From assembly GCF_000171615.1 (NCBI RefSeq), contig NZ_ABFU01000030.3, positions 4,976 through 68,975 of the forward strand: a stretch of DNA of 64,000 nt, given 5' to 3'. This DNA comes from Bacillus coahuilensis m4-4 (GTDB lineage Bacteria > Bacillota > Bacilli > Bacillales > Bacillaceae_K). The stretch's first letter is position 1. Every line of letters begins with the position of its first letter. Made by a program: the position numbers and the translations under genes. The notes under the pieces are model-generated. The model worked only from the letters and a program-made list of their open reading frames with translations, did no database searches and was not told where the DNA came from. This document shows positions 29,256 to 39,229 of the stretch, piece by piece.

Positions 29256-30689
29256 TATAGGAATAACGGTTGAAAACCTTCGACTGAAATATCCAGGAAC
29301 TAGTAGGAAACAATTTGACAAATTATCATTTCGTATAGAGCCTGGAGAAAAGATCTTAATCGTAGGTCCATCGGGGTGTGGTAAGTCCACACTCCTTCAA
29401 TTATTAAGCAGTATTATACCAAGAAGCTACTCTGTCCCTTTTAAAGCTGACGAATTGGTGCTTCCAACCAGTACGGGAGTGGTATTCCAAGACCCTGACT
29501 CGCAGTTTTGCATGAATTTAGTTTGTGAAGAGGTTGCATTTTCATTAGAGAACAATAGAGTTCCTGCAGATGAGATGGACCGAATCATTCTAGAACTATT
29601 AAGGACTGTAGGGCTGAGAAACTTTAAAGAACAACCAATAAGAACATTATCAGGCGGCCAAAAACAAAGATTAGCGATTGCTTGCCTACTAGCTTCTTCT
29701 CCGTTTTACGTTTTTTAGATGAACCTACTGCCATGGTAGACGAAAAGGGAACAAAGGATATCTGGGAATCGGTTCAAAAGGTGTGGGATCAGCAAACCGT
29801 TATTATCGTTGAACATAAAATTCATCTTGTGCTTCCGTTTATTGATCGAATCCTCCTTTTAGATGATAAGGGTCAACTGGTTGTATTTGACAAAAAAGAA
29901 AAAGTTCTAAGGGACTATAAAGAAGATTTAGTACGATTTGGTATATGGTATGAGGATTCCTGGAAGCATTACATAGATCCTTTGTATCCGTTACATTTTG
30001 AATCCACTACTAAGATGATAGAGTCGGAGAGTTATCAAGTATTCCGAAATAAGAAGCCTATCCTTACCATAAAAGATATGACGATTTTTCACCAAGAATG
30101 GATAGGGATTATTGGTGAAAATGGAGCAGGTAAAAGTACGCTGTTAGAGGCTATAATGGGGTTGCTCCCTACATAGGGAGAACTGTTACTAGAAAATAAA
30201 GTTTATAAGCGTTTAGATCGAGCAGTGATGATGACGTTAGTATTTCAAAACCCTGAAATGCAGTTCCTACAACCAACCGTTAAAAAAGAGATAGAATATA
30301 CGTTATCGTTACTTGGATGGGAGGAAAACGCAAAGAAATATCGTGTAGAAGAACTGCTTCAGCAATTCTCACTTGACCATGTCAAAGATATGCACTCCTA
30401 CCAATTGTCCTTAGGGACAAAAAAAAGGGTTAGTATCGCTTCATGCATTGCCCATAGACCATCTATTGTTTTAGCAGATGAGCCGACGTTTTGTCAAGAT
30501 GCACTCAATACGAGAGAAATTCTCCTAGCTCTTCAGGAACTTCAAAAAAACGGCACAACGATAATTATGGTTTGTCATGATCAATCTTTACTTGAGCGAG
30601 TCGCGACAAGAATTTATAAAATGGATCAAAGTACTATTTCGGAGAATAAGAGTAACCGTGAAGACTGCAACAAAAGGGTGATACTATAA
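29239..30689 (+). CDS. ykoD: ECF transporter dual ATPase YkoD, frameshift and in-frame stop
   Basis: ATG 29239 (AAAAGAGGAT site) overlaps the end of ykoE. Domain 1 has VGPSGCGKST, the ECF Q-loop FQDPDSQFCMN, signature TLSGGQKQRLA and, after restoring a missing T in T4 at 29704-29707, LRFLDEPTAMVD. Domain 2 has IGENGAGKST and FQNPEMQFLQP, with a second signature variant LSLGTKKRV and ADEPTFCQD. TAG at 30174-30176 is an in-frame stop just after the second Walker A. Restored length is about 483 residues, normal for YkoD. It energises YkoE/YkoC. Confidence 0.87.
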
Positions 30690-31470
30690 ATGGAAACGAC
30701 TAGGGAAACATGGGTTCATAGAGTGAATCCTATTAGTAAGCTAGGTATAAGCGTCTTATTATTTGTCTGCCTATTATTTCTCCATAATCCATCCATTCTG
30801 TTTTATATACTGATCTTGCTGCTATTAAATATTTTACTATTATCAGGTCAATCTATTTTTCGTTTTTTCCTTTTTCTATTACCATTTCTCTTTATTTTTG
30901 TTTCAACTAGCTCGAGTATGATTCTATTTGGACAGGGAGAAAATATATGGTGGCAATTTGGATTGATCAAGATTTCAGAAGAAAGCTTTTATCTAGGTAT
31001 TCACATTGGCCTTCGAGCTCTTTCATTTGCATTAATAGGATTTTTCTTTTATCCTGACTACTAAGCCGACAAGGTTATTTTATAGCTTAATGCAAAGTGC
31101 ACGGTTACCCTATAAAGTCGGATATAGTTTACTAAGCGGCGTTCGGTTAATACCTCAGCTATTTAATCAATTTCAGCAAATGAGAAAGGCAATAATCGTT
31201 AGAAGTGGTGGGTCAAGAGTGTCCGCCGTCGAACAAATGAAACTCATCATGATCCCAATTCTTGCAGGTAATATTCGGAACGCCCATAGACTAGCTGCTG
31301 CAATGGAAGCAAAAGGGTTTACAGAAGATAAGAGAACCTTTTATTACTCGGACGATTATTCAAAGAGGGATGTTTATTATCTCATTTACGCCATATTTTG
31401 TTTCGTAATTGTGTCGATTTTGTCAACATATTATCCTATTTTCCCGATAGACAATGTTATGAGGCTATAA
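30690..31470 (+). CDS. ykoC: ECF transporter T component YkoC, frameshifted
   Basis: Starts at ATG 30690 one base after the ykoD stop. The first half has four hydrophobic helices (ISVLLFVCLLFLHNPSILFY and others). An extra T in the run at 31047-31050 breaks the frame; the second half has the coupling motifs of T components, including GSRVSAVEQMKLIMIPIL and AAAMEAKGF (Ala-Arg-Gly-type helix). Restored length is about 260 residues, as expected for CbiQ/YkoC. Confidence 0.85.
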
Positions 31471-31516
31471 CGAAGAGGTACACATATTGAGAAAAAGGTA
31501 GAAACCCGTTATACTA

Positions 31517-31549
31517 AAGTAATGCAAATCCTTGCATTACTTTTTTTAT
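31517..31549 (+). terminator. Intrinsic terminator after the ykoC operon
   Basis: AAGTAATGCAA (31517-31527) pairs with TTGCATTACTT (31532-31542), followed by T7. Confidence 0.85.
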
Positions 31550-31628
31550 ACATGAATGTAATGATTTTGAGTAAATACGTTAAGGTGTAATGAAAGGTTT
31601 CGACCTTTAGATAAGAAAGGGGATTTCA

Positions 31629-33168
31629 ATGAACGAGGAACAACGTCTAGAAGGTCAACAGTCTGTTGTCACAAAAGACAATAAGCAGGAAAAAGATTAT
31701 AGTAAATACTTCCAATCTGTTTATATGCCTCCAAGTTTAAAGGACGCGAAAAAGCGTGGGAAAGAAGAAGTAAAGTATCATAACGACTTTTCGATCTCAG
31801 AAGAATTTAGAGGCTTAGGTGAAGGAAAGAAATTTTATATTCGTACTTATGGTTGCCAAATGAATGAACATGATACAGAGGTAATGGCTGGAATTTTTTC
31901 TGCGTTAGGATACGTTGCAACAGACACGAAAGAAGCAGCAGATGTTATCCTTTTAAACACGTGTGCTATTCGTGAAAATGCTGAGGATAAAGTATTTGGT
32001 GAATTAGGACATTTAAAACATTTAAAAAGAGAAAAGCCAGACCTATTAATCGGTGTTTGTGGATGTATGTCACAAGAAGAATCTGTTGTGAACAAAATTC
32101 TAAAATCACATCAGCATGTTGATATGATTTTTGGAACTCACAATATTCACCGCCTTCCAAATATCTTGAAAGATGCTTACATGGCGAAGGCAATGGTAGT
32201 AGAAGTATGGTCAAAAGAAGGGGACGTAGTAGAAAACCTTCCGAAGGTACGTCGTGGTAATATTAAAGCCTGGGTAAACATTATGTACGGCTGTGATAAA
32301 TTCTGTACGTATTGTATTGTTCCTTATACACGTGGTAAAGAACGTAGCCGACGTCCAGAAGAAATCATTCAAGAAGTACGTCATTTAGCGGCACAAGGTT
32401 ATCAGGAAGTGACTCTTTTAGGTCAAAACGTAAATGCATATGGTAAAGACTTAGAGGATATGAAGTATGGTCTTGGCGATTTGATGGATGAATTACGAAA
32501 AATTGATATCCCTCGTATTCGTTTTACAACAAGTCACCCTCGCGATTTTGATGATCACTTAATTGAAGTATTATCGAAAAAAGGGAATCTTGTTGAACAT
32601 ATTCATCTTCCAGTTCAATCCGGTTCAACAGATGTTTTAAAAATTATGGCCCGTAAATATACACGTGAACAATTCTTAGAGCTTGTTCGTAAAATTAAAG
32701 CAGCGATTCCAGATGTTGCTTTAACTACAGATATCATTGTTGGTTATCCAAATGAAACACGTGAACAATTTGAAGAAACGATTTCACTATTCAAAGAGGT
32801 TGGATTTGAAGGGGCCTATACCTTTATATATTCTCCTCGTGAAGGAACTCCAGCTGCTAAAATGAATGATAACGTACCGATGGAAGAAAAGAAACGACGA
32901 CTTCAAGAATTGAACGCGTTAGTAAATGAGTATTCCGCAAATGCCTTAAAGCAATATGAAGGTAAAGTTTTAGAAGTACTTGTTGACGGTGAAAGTAAAA
33001 AAGAATCCTGATATTCTAGCAGGATATACACGCAAAAATAAATTGGTCAACTTTAAAGGACCAAAAGAGATTATTGGTAAACGTGTGCTTGTGAAAGTTA
33101 CAGAAGTGAAAACTTGGCACTTAAACGGCGAATTCGTTGAAGAAGTAGCTACAATAGGGGTGAATTAA
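31629..33168 (+). CDS. miaB: tRNA-2-methylthio-N6-dimethylallyladenosine synthase MiaB, frameshifted
   Basis: Radical-SAM methylthiotransferase modifying A37 of tRNAs that read UNN codons. The N-terminal cluster motif [11 protein letters not shown], the radical SAM motif [19 protein letters not shown] (CxxxCxxC) and a C-terminal TRAM domain ([20 protein letters not shown]) are present. One extra A in A6 at 32997-33002 splits off the TRAM end. Restored length is about 513 residues. RicA follows three bases after the stop. Confidence 0.93.
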
Positions 33169-33601
33169 ATGGCAAAGTATACAAAAGAAGATATTATTGT
33201 CCGTGCAAAAGAATTAGCAAAGATGATCTCAGAAACAGAAGAAGTAGATTTCTTTAAACGTGCAGAAGCTCAAATTAATGAAAAACAAAAAAATCCGCCA
33301 AAAGATTACTAGCTTAAAAACTCTTCAAAAACAAGCGGTTAACTTCCATCACTATGGTAAAGAAGAGGCCTTAAAGCAGACGGAAGAGCGAATTGAAAAA
33401 ATCGAAGCAGAAATCGATGAATTACCAATCGTTCAAGAATTCAAGCAGTCTCAAGATGATGTGAATGATCTTCTTCAATTAGTTGCCAATACTATTTCCA
33501 ATACTGTGACGGATGAAATTATTATCTCAACAGGTGGAGATTTGTTAAAAGGTGAAACAGGTTCTAAAATAGCATCCACTACACCAGGTAGCTGCTCATA
33601 A
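33169..33601 (+). CDS. ricA: RicA (YmcA) family regulator, frameshifted
   Basis: Starts at ATG 33169 with AGGGGTGAA upstream. An extra A in A5 at 33281-33285 breaks the frame after INE; the rest continues NKKIRQKITSLKTLQKQAVN and ends ASTTPGSCS. Restored length is about 143 residues. RicA forms a complex with RicF and RicT that stimulates RNase Y and affects Spo0A phosphorylation, biofilm and competence in B. subtilis. Position after miaB is conserved, but cotE, its usual neighbour, is 8.3 kb away here. Confidence 0.88.
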
Positions 33602-33608
33602 TAAAAGA

Positions 33609-33642
33609 ACGAACAGAATGATATTCTGTTCGTTTTTTTTTA
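33609..33642 (+). terminator. Intrinsic terminator after ricA
   Basis: ACGAACAGAAT (33609-33619) pairs with ATTCTGTTCGT (33623-33633), followed by T8. Confidence 0.85.
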
Positions 33643-33781
33643 TTAAAGCTTTGTTTAAGGGTATTGTTCAATTTATTATTTTCCAGCAGTTGAATGCAGC
33701 AAAATAGCGAAGACTCCACTAATGCCTAATGAAAAGCTCAACCATTTTTGGGAACCTGGCGACGTTATAAAACAGAGATTT

Positions 33782-34271
33782 TTATAAAAATTTTTGATAA
33801 TAATAAACATCATGCCATTGATTAAATTTATACCCAACCTCTTTAATGACGCCAGCTTCTTTAAATCCTATTTTTTTTATGAAGGTGAACACTTCCTTTA
33901 TTTCCTCCTGTGATTCCACTTATAACCGTATGAAATGCTCTTATTTTCCCTTCGCGTAGAATTTCAACAATTAATTTATTTCCTATCCCTTTTCCTCTAT
34001 ACGCGTTTGAAATATATATACTTAGCTCAACGGTTAATCGATACGCAGGCTTTATATTATAGGGACTTAGAGAAGCGTATCCTACAACCTTGCCTTGGTC
34101 CTCATATACAATGAGTGGATACTTTTCACCATAACTAGAAAACCATGCTTTACGTTCTTCCACACTTTTTTCTTTTGTATCAAAAGTTGCATTTAATGTT
34201 CGGATGGCTTCATTATAAATTTCAACTAAATCTGGTAAATCTTTCTCTTCGGCATATCGAATCATTTTCAT
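33782..34271 (-). CDS. GNAT-family N-acetyltransferase (phosphinothricin acetyltransferase-like), frameshifted
   Basis: Begins MKMIRYAEEKDLPDLVEIYN with ATG ending at 34271. The acetyl-CoA site SNAYRGKGIGNKLI and the strand VELSIYIS are clear, and ISGITGGNKGSVHLHKKIGF fits the PAT/Bar subgroup, which acetylates small amines such as phosphinothricin or methionine analogues. An indel in the T8 run at 33871-33878 (A-run in the gene) cuts off the tail FKEAGVIKEVGYKFNQWHDV, which continues to a stop at 33782. Restored length is about 163 residues. Confidence 0.8.
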
Positions 34272-34376
34272 ACTCCTAACTATTTTTATCTATTTTAAAT
34301 CCTTTTTGTTTTTTAAAAGAGGAAAGATTGAAAGCTTGTCGAATGGGTAAACGGAGATTAACTTACTTAAGGAGTG

Positions 34377-35086
34377 ATGAAGGTGAGAAGACAAATTATT
34401 GCCATGGGTGGTGGCGGATTTTCAATGGAGCCAGACAACCTATTACTAGATCAATATATTCTGGATCAATCAGAAAAAGATTCACCTAACGTTTGCTTTT
34501 TAGCCACTGCAAGCGGGGATTCGGATGGATATATTGAAAGGTTCTATAATTCCTTTCAAACGTTAAACTGTGAGCCCACTCATCTTTCATTATTTAATCC
34601 TCATGTTAGAGATATTGAAGGCTTCATATTAGAGCAAGATATCATTTACGTTGGCGGTGGGAACACTAAAAACCTATTAGCCCTTTGGCGTGAATGGGGG
34701 ATAGACACGTATTTAAGAACAGCATGGGAGAACGGTACCATTCTCGCTGGCTTAAGCGCAGGTGCTATCTGTTGGTTTGAGCAAGGAGTAACTGATTCAT
34801 ATGGTGACGGTTTGGAGTGTTTAACTAGTTTAGGATTTTTAACTGGTAGCTGTTGTCCACACTTTGATGGTGAAAAGGAAAGAAGACCTAGCTTTATAGA
34901 CTTTATTCAATCTGGTTTTATGCAAGCGGGTTATGGGATTGATGATGGAGTAGCTCTCCATTTTATTAATGAAGAACTAGGAAATTGTGTTAGTTCTAGG
35001 GAAAATGCCGGGCCTATTATGTTTCACAAAAAGAAGGTCAAGTAACGGAGGACAAGCTTGAGGTGAATTACTTAGGTGAAAGGTAA
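34377..35086 (+). CDS. pepE: Peptidase E-like (S51) protein, frameshifted near the end
   Basis: A dipeptidase-E-type serine peptidase (class I glutamine-amidotransferase-like fold), acting on Asp-X dipeptides in related enzymes. GGGGFSMEPDN lies at the start, YVGGGNTKNLL in the middle, and the nucleophile elbow GLSAGAICWFEQG (Ser near residue 129). Frame-corrected reading past the A5-type run at about 35031-35036 replaces the short ending KKKVK with EGQVTEDKLEVNYLGER, ending at 35086. The start is ATG 34377 or GTG 34383; AAGGAG is upstream. Confidence 0.8.
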
Positions 35087-35101
35087 GAAAGAGGGTGCGT
35101 T

Positions 35102-35212
35102 ACCTCTCTGTCTCCAGAAGATACCGGTAGACTAATTTCAATCATTTTAAGTGAGGATGCCAGTTGGATAACAAAATAAATTATTCACTCGGATGGAAAA
35201 TTTAGAGGTTAA
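35102..35212 (+). pseudogene. C-terminal remnant of a short-chain dehydrogenase
   Basis: The frame reads TSLSPEDTGRLISIILSEDA, then SWITK, an in-frame TAA (35177-35179), then IIHSDGKFRG and TAA. SEDASWITxQII.SDGG is the usual end of classical SDR enzymes. There is no start or Rossmann domain, so only the last 36 codons of a former gene remain. Confidence 0.55.
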
Positions 35213-35221
35213 TAAATTGTT

Positions 35222-35252
35222 AAAATGCTTACAATGTAAGCATTTTTTTACA
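35222..35252 (+). terminator. Intrinsic terminator
   Basis: AAAATGCTTAC (35222-35232) pairs with GTAAGCATTTT (35236-35246), followed by a T-run. Confidence 0.75.
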
Positions 35253-35280
35253 TAAAAGCATTTGAAAAGGAGTGAATAAT

Positions 35281-35850
35281 GTGAAGTATTTTATCGCCAT
35301 TGTTCCCCCATCACAACTGATGAAGCAAATCATACAATTTCAAGGGAAGTGGGAGAATAATAGAATTCAACATGTGGCAGAGCCTCATATTACGGTGAAG
35401 GCTCAGAGTGGTTTAACAGAAGATTTAAACTGGTTAGAGTCCATTCGAAACGAATTGATAGATGTGGAAGGTTTTGATCTGACACTTAAGGAGCCTAGAT
35501 TTTTCTCGAATGCTGTTCTGTATATTCATTCGGACTCTGAGGAAATAGATTACCTGCATAAAAGATTAATGAATGCAGTGTCGCCTGCTACTGAAGAAAG
35601 GTTAATGTACATGGAAGATGATCGTTTTATTCAACACCTAACCATTGGACAAACAAGATGGGGGCTAACTGAAAAAGAATTAAGAGAAATGAGAGAACAG
35701 ATTGAAGGAGAAATTCCAATGAATATAACGTTCCGAGTAAACTACCTGAGGGTTTACCATGAAGTTGAAGAAAATGTTTATTGTAAGTATCTTGATCTAC
35801 CGCTTGGAAGAGGACAGGAGTTAACTCAATTATCAAAGGAAAAAATTTGA
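35281..35850 (+). CDS. yjcG: 2H phosphoesterase / 2'-5' RNA ligase-like protein (YjcG type)
   Basis: A 189-residue protein starting at GTG 35281; AAAGGAG sits 8 bases upstream, so the earlier in-frame GTG at 35272 is unlikely. The two H-x-T motifs of the 2H superfamily are intact: PHITVKAQ (about 37-44) and QHLTIGQT (about 122-129). Length and motif spacing match Bacillus YjcG. The biological substrate is not established; the fold acts on 2',5' or cyclic phosphodiesters. Confidence 0.8.
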   Translation: MKYFIAIVPPSQLMKQIIQFQGKWENNRIQHVAEPHITVKAQSGLTEDLNWLESIRNELIDVEGFDLTLKEPRFFSNAVLYIHSDSEEIDYLHKRLMNAVSPATEERLMYMEDDRFIQHLTIGQTRWGLTEKELREMREQIEGEIPMNITFRVNYLRVYHEVEENVYCKYLDLPLGRGQELTQLSKEKI

Positions 35851-35895
35851 AACTATTTCATCTGTCAGCCGTAACTAAATAGTGAGGTGATGGGT

Positions 35896-36087
35896 ATGGG
35901 AACTTTCATTAGTTTACTCGTTTTAGTTTTCATTAGTATCCTTTTTATTGGACTAGGGTTGTCGGGGTCTAAAAGCCGAAAGAGACATTCATCTAACGTT
36001 TAATCTTATGATCATTCGAACCAAGCAGAGAGTTTTTTTGGTGGATTTGATGGAAGCGGAGGAGACGGAGGCGGCAGTGGAGAGTAG
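35896..36087 (+). CDS. Small single-span, Gly/Asp-rich membrane protein with an in-frame stop
   Basis: ATG 35896 follows GAGGTGAT. It reads FISLLVLVFISILFIGLGLS (a membrane helix), a basic stretch SKSRKRHSSNV and a TAA at 36001-36003. The same frame stays open beyond it: QAESFFGGFDGSGGDGGGSG and TAG at 36085-36087. A Gly/Asp-rich tail after one helix is a common Bacillus small-protein pattern, so the TAA may be a single base change. Function unknown. Confidence 0.4.
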
Positions 36088-36251
36088 AAAACGGTCTCCT
36101 TTTTGTAGTAGTTTATTGTCATTAGAATTTCATTTAAAGAAGTCTAAAGATGTTTAAGAAGCGCTTTTTAAGAAAAGACAACCGATACTCATAGTAGTAG
36201 CATTTAGCTGTGTAAAAAGTGAGTAAGGGGTTTAGGAGTGAGTGAACCTTT

Positions 36252-36902
36252 ATGAAAAAGAGTATCGTCGTTTTGGATTTAATATGTTACTTAGTCCTCC
36301 CACTTCTTCTATGGAATGAATTACGTGATGTTATGGGTGATTATTATGCGATGCTTTGTTCTTCTGTTCCAGGGATTCTCTATACCATATATCGATTTTA
36401 TGAATTAAAGCGTGTCAATGTGTTTGGAATCTACATGTTATCCACCTTAATCATCGGAACGTTAATCGATGTATTAGCTGGAAATGAGATTCAGCTCTTA
36501 TGGAATAATGTTTATTATGCAGCGGCTATGAGCCTATTTTTCTTAGGAACTATCATCTTTCGAAAACCAGTTACTTTATATTTTGGTTTAGATTTTGCAG
36601 AGCTCCAAGGGTATGATAGGGCATTCAGCAAACGTTTGTTCTATCAGCGGGAGTTGTTACTTATCTTTCAACTAATTACTCTTATTTTCGCATTAAGAAG
36701 CGGTGTATTAGCGGGAGTAAAAGCATGGCTAATCATTGAGTACGGAGTAGACGCTTTCGATAAAGGAATATGGTTACGTCAACTGTTTAGTTGGATGATG
36801 ACGGGATTTACTATCGTTGGCTTCTTGCATATAGGTAAAATCATACAAAATCGACCGGATATCATAAAAAGAGTGGAAGATGAGCTAAAAGAAGTGAAAT
36901 AG
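36252..36902 (+). CDS. VC0807-family integral membrane protein
   Basis: A 216-residue protein with five or six hydrophobic helices. WNELRDVMGDYYAMLCSSVP near the start, YRFYELKRVNVFGIYML and TIIFRKPVTLYFGLDFAEL match the VC0807 family, which is uncharacterised. The start is ATG 36252; the upstream site is weak (GGAGTGAGTG). Intact. Confidence 0.7.
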   Translation: MKKSIVVLDLICYLVLPLLLWNELRDVMGDYYAMLCSSVPGILYTIYRFYELKRVNVFGIYMLSTLIIGTLIDVLAGNEIQLLWNNVYYAAAMSLFFLGTIIFRKPVTLYFGLDFAELQGYDRAFSKRLFYQRELLLIFQLITLIFALRSGVLAGVKAWLIIEYGVDAFDKGIWLRQLFSWMMTGFTIVGFLHIGKIIQNRPDIIKRVEDELKEVK

Positions 36903-37015
36903 GCCAAGGGCTAGTCGCTTTTTTGAAAGCAGTATGATACTGGGTAAGAAAGGTACTACTATGAACACTTCGAGTTCAGAAATCTGCATGGAACTAAAAT
37001 CAGAAGGTCTAAGCT

Positions 37016-37308
37016 ATGAGTGATTCCATTGATGCAACAGCTAAGATGAGACGGAGAAGAAAAAGGTACCGATTAGATGACAAGGAATACCAAGAAAGCA
37101 TGCTACATAATTCAAGCAATAGGCCGTTATTTCCTTTTTGGGTTCTTCATGTAGAGAAAACAGGGAACGTAATACATGTGAATTTGATGGTCCTAATTTT
37201 AAATCGGCCATTCCATTTTACTTTGGAGATAAGAAGTTTACACTAGGTCTGTATACTGGAAACGAAGGGTTTCTGTTTATAGCCATTTTACCAAGGGGAG
37301 AAACGTGA
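37016..37308 (+). pseudogene. Hypothetical protein, frameshifted
   Basis: From ATG 37016 the frame reads a basic helix (AKMRRRRKRYRLDDKEYQES) and FPFWVLHVEKTG. Near 37168-37175 a shift by one base gives a sensible continuation (CEFDGPNFKSAIPFYFGDKK, then FTLGLYTGNEGFLFIAILPR) to TGA 37306-37308, just before the next gene. No ribosome site is clear. I do not recognise the family. Confidence 0.35.
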
Positions 37309-37311
37309 AAC

Positions 37312-37710
37312 ATGAACATTCAATTACGAAATGGCCAAAAGTCAGCAATCGTTCCATATACCCCTTCCCATTTTAAAGAAATTCATAGTTTGAATGAAAA
37401 AGAAGAATGGAGCAATCTAGTAGCTAAACATATTAATACCCGTGAGGCTTGGGACCACTCGACAATCGCTTACGTAGTAATCAATGAAAAGCGAGAACTG
37501 ATTGGATATGTGAGAGGTCTGACAGATACAAAAATTACACTATATATCTGTGAAATTTTAATCGATAAACGCTATCGTGGACTAGGTGTCGGTAAAATTT
37601 TAATAGACTATGTTCATTCTCTTTATCCTGAAACAAGGATGGAAATGTTAGCTAGTAGTGAATCTCGTACGTACTATGAACAAAAATCCTGGTTTGTGCT
37701 TCGATTTTGA
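37312..37710 (+). CDS. GNAT-family N-acetyltransferase
   Basis: A 132-residue protein with AAGGGGAG before ATG 37312. The acetyl-CoA motif is ILIDKRYRGLGVGKILIDYV (about 82-101), followed by MEMLASSESRTYYEQKS, the usual late strand and helix. It probably acetylates a small molecule; substrate unknown. It ends next to the remnant of a DUF2254 gene on the other strand. The last residues (WFVLRF) may reflect a late frameshift. Confidence 0.75.
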   Translation: MNIQLRNGQKSAIVPYTPSHFKEIHSLNEKEEWSNLVAKHINTREAWDHSTIAYVVINEKRELIGYVRGLTDTKITLYICEILIDKRYRGLGVGKILIDYVHSLYPETRMEMLASSESRTYYEQKSWFVLRF

Positions 37711-37718
37711 CTTAATGT

Positions 37719-38053
37719 TATAAAATCCGCCGTTTCATTCACAAGTTCTTCGGAAAGTTCCTCCTCCTTTTTATAGACTGTAAATACTTTTTGATGGGTT
37801 GTCATAAACTCCCCAATTTTATGATGAAATTCAATAAATATTCCCTGCTCTAGAGCAAGTTTACGTAGATTTGTTACATCTACTCGAGATAAATAATGTG
37901 ACCCTTTACAGTAGAATGAGAGGTTCCTTTTAACACATATATATCAAAATATATACTAATCAAGGCAATAAATAATCCTAACAAGCTATATAGCCCTGGT
38001 ATTAACCAAAGACTATTTTTTACAGTAAAATATAGCTGCTTCATCAGTTTCAT
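37719..38053 (-). pseudogene. DUF2254 membrane protein with internal deletion
   Basis: From the ATG ending at 38053 the frame reads LYFTVKNSLWLIPGLYSLLG and one helix (LFIALISIYFDIYVLKG), the usual N-terminus of DUF2254 proteins. It then jumps directly to the membrane-distal domain, GHIIYLSRVDVTNLRKLALE and IGEFMTTHQKVFTVYKKEEE, via a frameshift near 37880, and stops resembling the family near 37719 (ETADFITLSQ). The other membrane helices and the C-terminal third are missing, so this is a decayed gene. Confidence 0.6.
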
Positions 38054-38346
38054 ATCCTTTTTAAATAATAGGCATATGATTCTCAAATCGATACCTCTGT
38101 ATTCACAAACCATTTAAAATTTAACAGCCCAGCAATTTTAAGCGCTAAAATTCCCCGATATCCAGGGCTTAGACGTTTTCTACATGCTTGAGAAAGGATT
38201 ATAAGGATATACGAGAGAATGTTACCGCTTTCACTCACTATCTCGCACTTATAGTCATAACATTCCGTGAAACGGTTGAAATAAAACTTGAGGATGTTAC
38301 GATCAATACTGTTAAAAAACGAACGAGAGCAAAAGGGAGTGGGGAT
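38054..38346. other. Intergenic region upstream of the proline operon
   Basis: No gene, T-box, riboswitch or clear promoter recognised. A basic frame on the minus strand (38083-38358) has no ribosome site and looks like chance. Confidence 0.4.
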
Positions 38347-39180
38347 GTGTTTACTCAAACAATAGCCTTCTTAGGGGCAGGATCTATGGCAGAGGCCATG
38401 ATTGCAGGGATTGTACAGTCAAATGAAATTCCATTAGACCAAATCATTGTAACCAATCGTAGTAACCAAGAGAGATTAGAAGAATTAAATGCGAATTATG
38501 GTATTAAAGCACTACCATTAAAGGATGTAAATTTTAATGAAATCGATGTAGTGATATTAGCGATGAAACCTAAAGATGTTCAAAAGGCTGTAGATTCACT
38601 TGAGCTATCAAACAACCAGCTTGTACTATCTGTATTGGCAGGTGTAACGACTTCATTTCTTGAAGACGCATTTTCAAATGATCATCCGATCATCCGTGTG
38701 ATGCCAAACACTTCAAGTATGATGCAGGAATCTGCAACAGCGATATCGACGGGACAGTTTGTATCCGTGGAACAGGTTCGATTGGCCAAAGCTTTGCTAC
38801 AATGCATGGGTGAAGTTTTTCTCATTGATGAAGATAAAATGGATATATTCACTGGTATTGCAGGTAGTGGTCCTGCTTACTACTATTATTTGATGGAACA
38901 TATTGAAAAAGTAGGGGCGAAAGAAGGATTATCTAGAGAACTAGCACGTGAGATAGGTGCTCAAACCATTTTAGGGGCTGCAAAGATGATTCTAGAGCAA
39001 GAAGAAACACCTGCTGAGCTAAGGGAAAACGTTACTTCACCAAACGGTACAACACAAGCTGGTTTAGATGCTCTTCGTGAAAATGGTGGAGGAGAGGCCA
39101 TCTATAAAGCTGTCGAGAGTGCTTCAAAGAGATCAAAAGAAATAAGTGAACAATTACAGCAACAATTAGTGATGAGCTAA
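38347..39180 (+). CDS. proC: Pyrroline-5-carboxylate reductase
   Basis: The last step of proline synthesis, NADPH-dependent reduction of P5C, in the cytoplasm. GTG 38347 follows AGGGAGTGGGG; it starts VFTQTIAFLGAGSMAEAMIA with the Rossmann motif. The conserved reductase stretch RVMPNTSSMMQESATAIS (about 120-137) and the C-terminal signature ENVTSPNGTTQAGLDALREN are present. 277 residues, intact. With proB and proA immediately downstream it makes a full glutamate-to-proline operon. Confidence 0.92.
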   Translation: MFTQTIAFLGAGSMAEAMIAGIVQSNEIPLDQIIVTNRSNQERLEELNANYGIKALPLKDVNFNEIDVVILAMKPKDVQKAVDSLELSNNQLVLSVLAGVTTSFLEDAFSNDHPIIRVMPNTSSMMQESATAISTGQFVSVEQVRLAKALLQCMGEVFLIDEDKMDIFTGIAGSGPAYYYYLMEHIEKVGAKEGLSRELAREIGAQTILGAAKMILEQEETPAELRENVTSPNGTTQAGLDALRENGGGEAIYKAVESASKRSKEISEQLQQQLVMS

Positions 39181-39229
39181 TGTAACTAAAAAAAGATAGA
39201 ATAGAGTAGAGAAAAACAGGAGTGATAAG

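Noticed and set aside
33676-33777. Minus-strand hydrophobic frame (WLSFSLGISGVFAILLHSTA)
   Set aside because: Could be the tail of a lost membrane protein, but it has no start and is too short to support.
30174-36003. In-frame stops (TAG 30174, TAA 35177, TAA 36001) as a sign of recoding
   Set aside because: There are few, they lack consistent context, and any stop is one change from a sense codon. Error or decay explains them better than recoding.
38083-38358. 91-codon minus-strand frame upstream of proC
   Set aside because: No ribosome site, basic composition and overlap with the proC start; probably chance.
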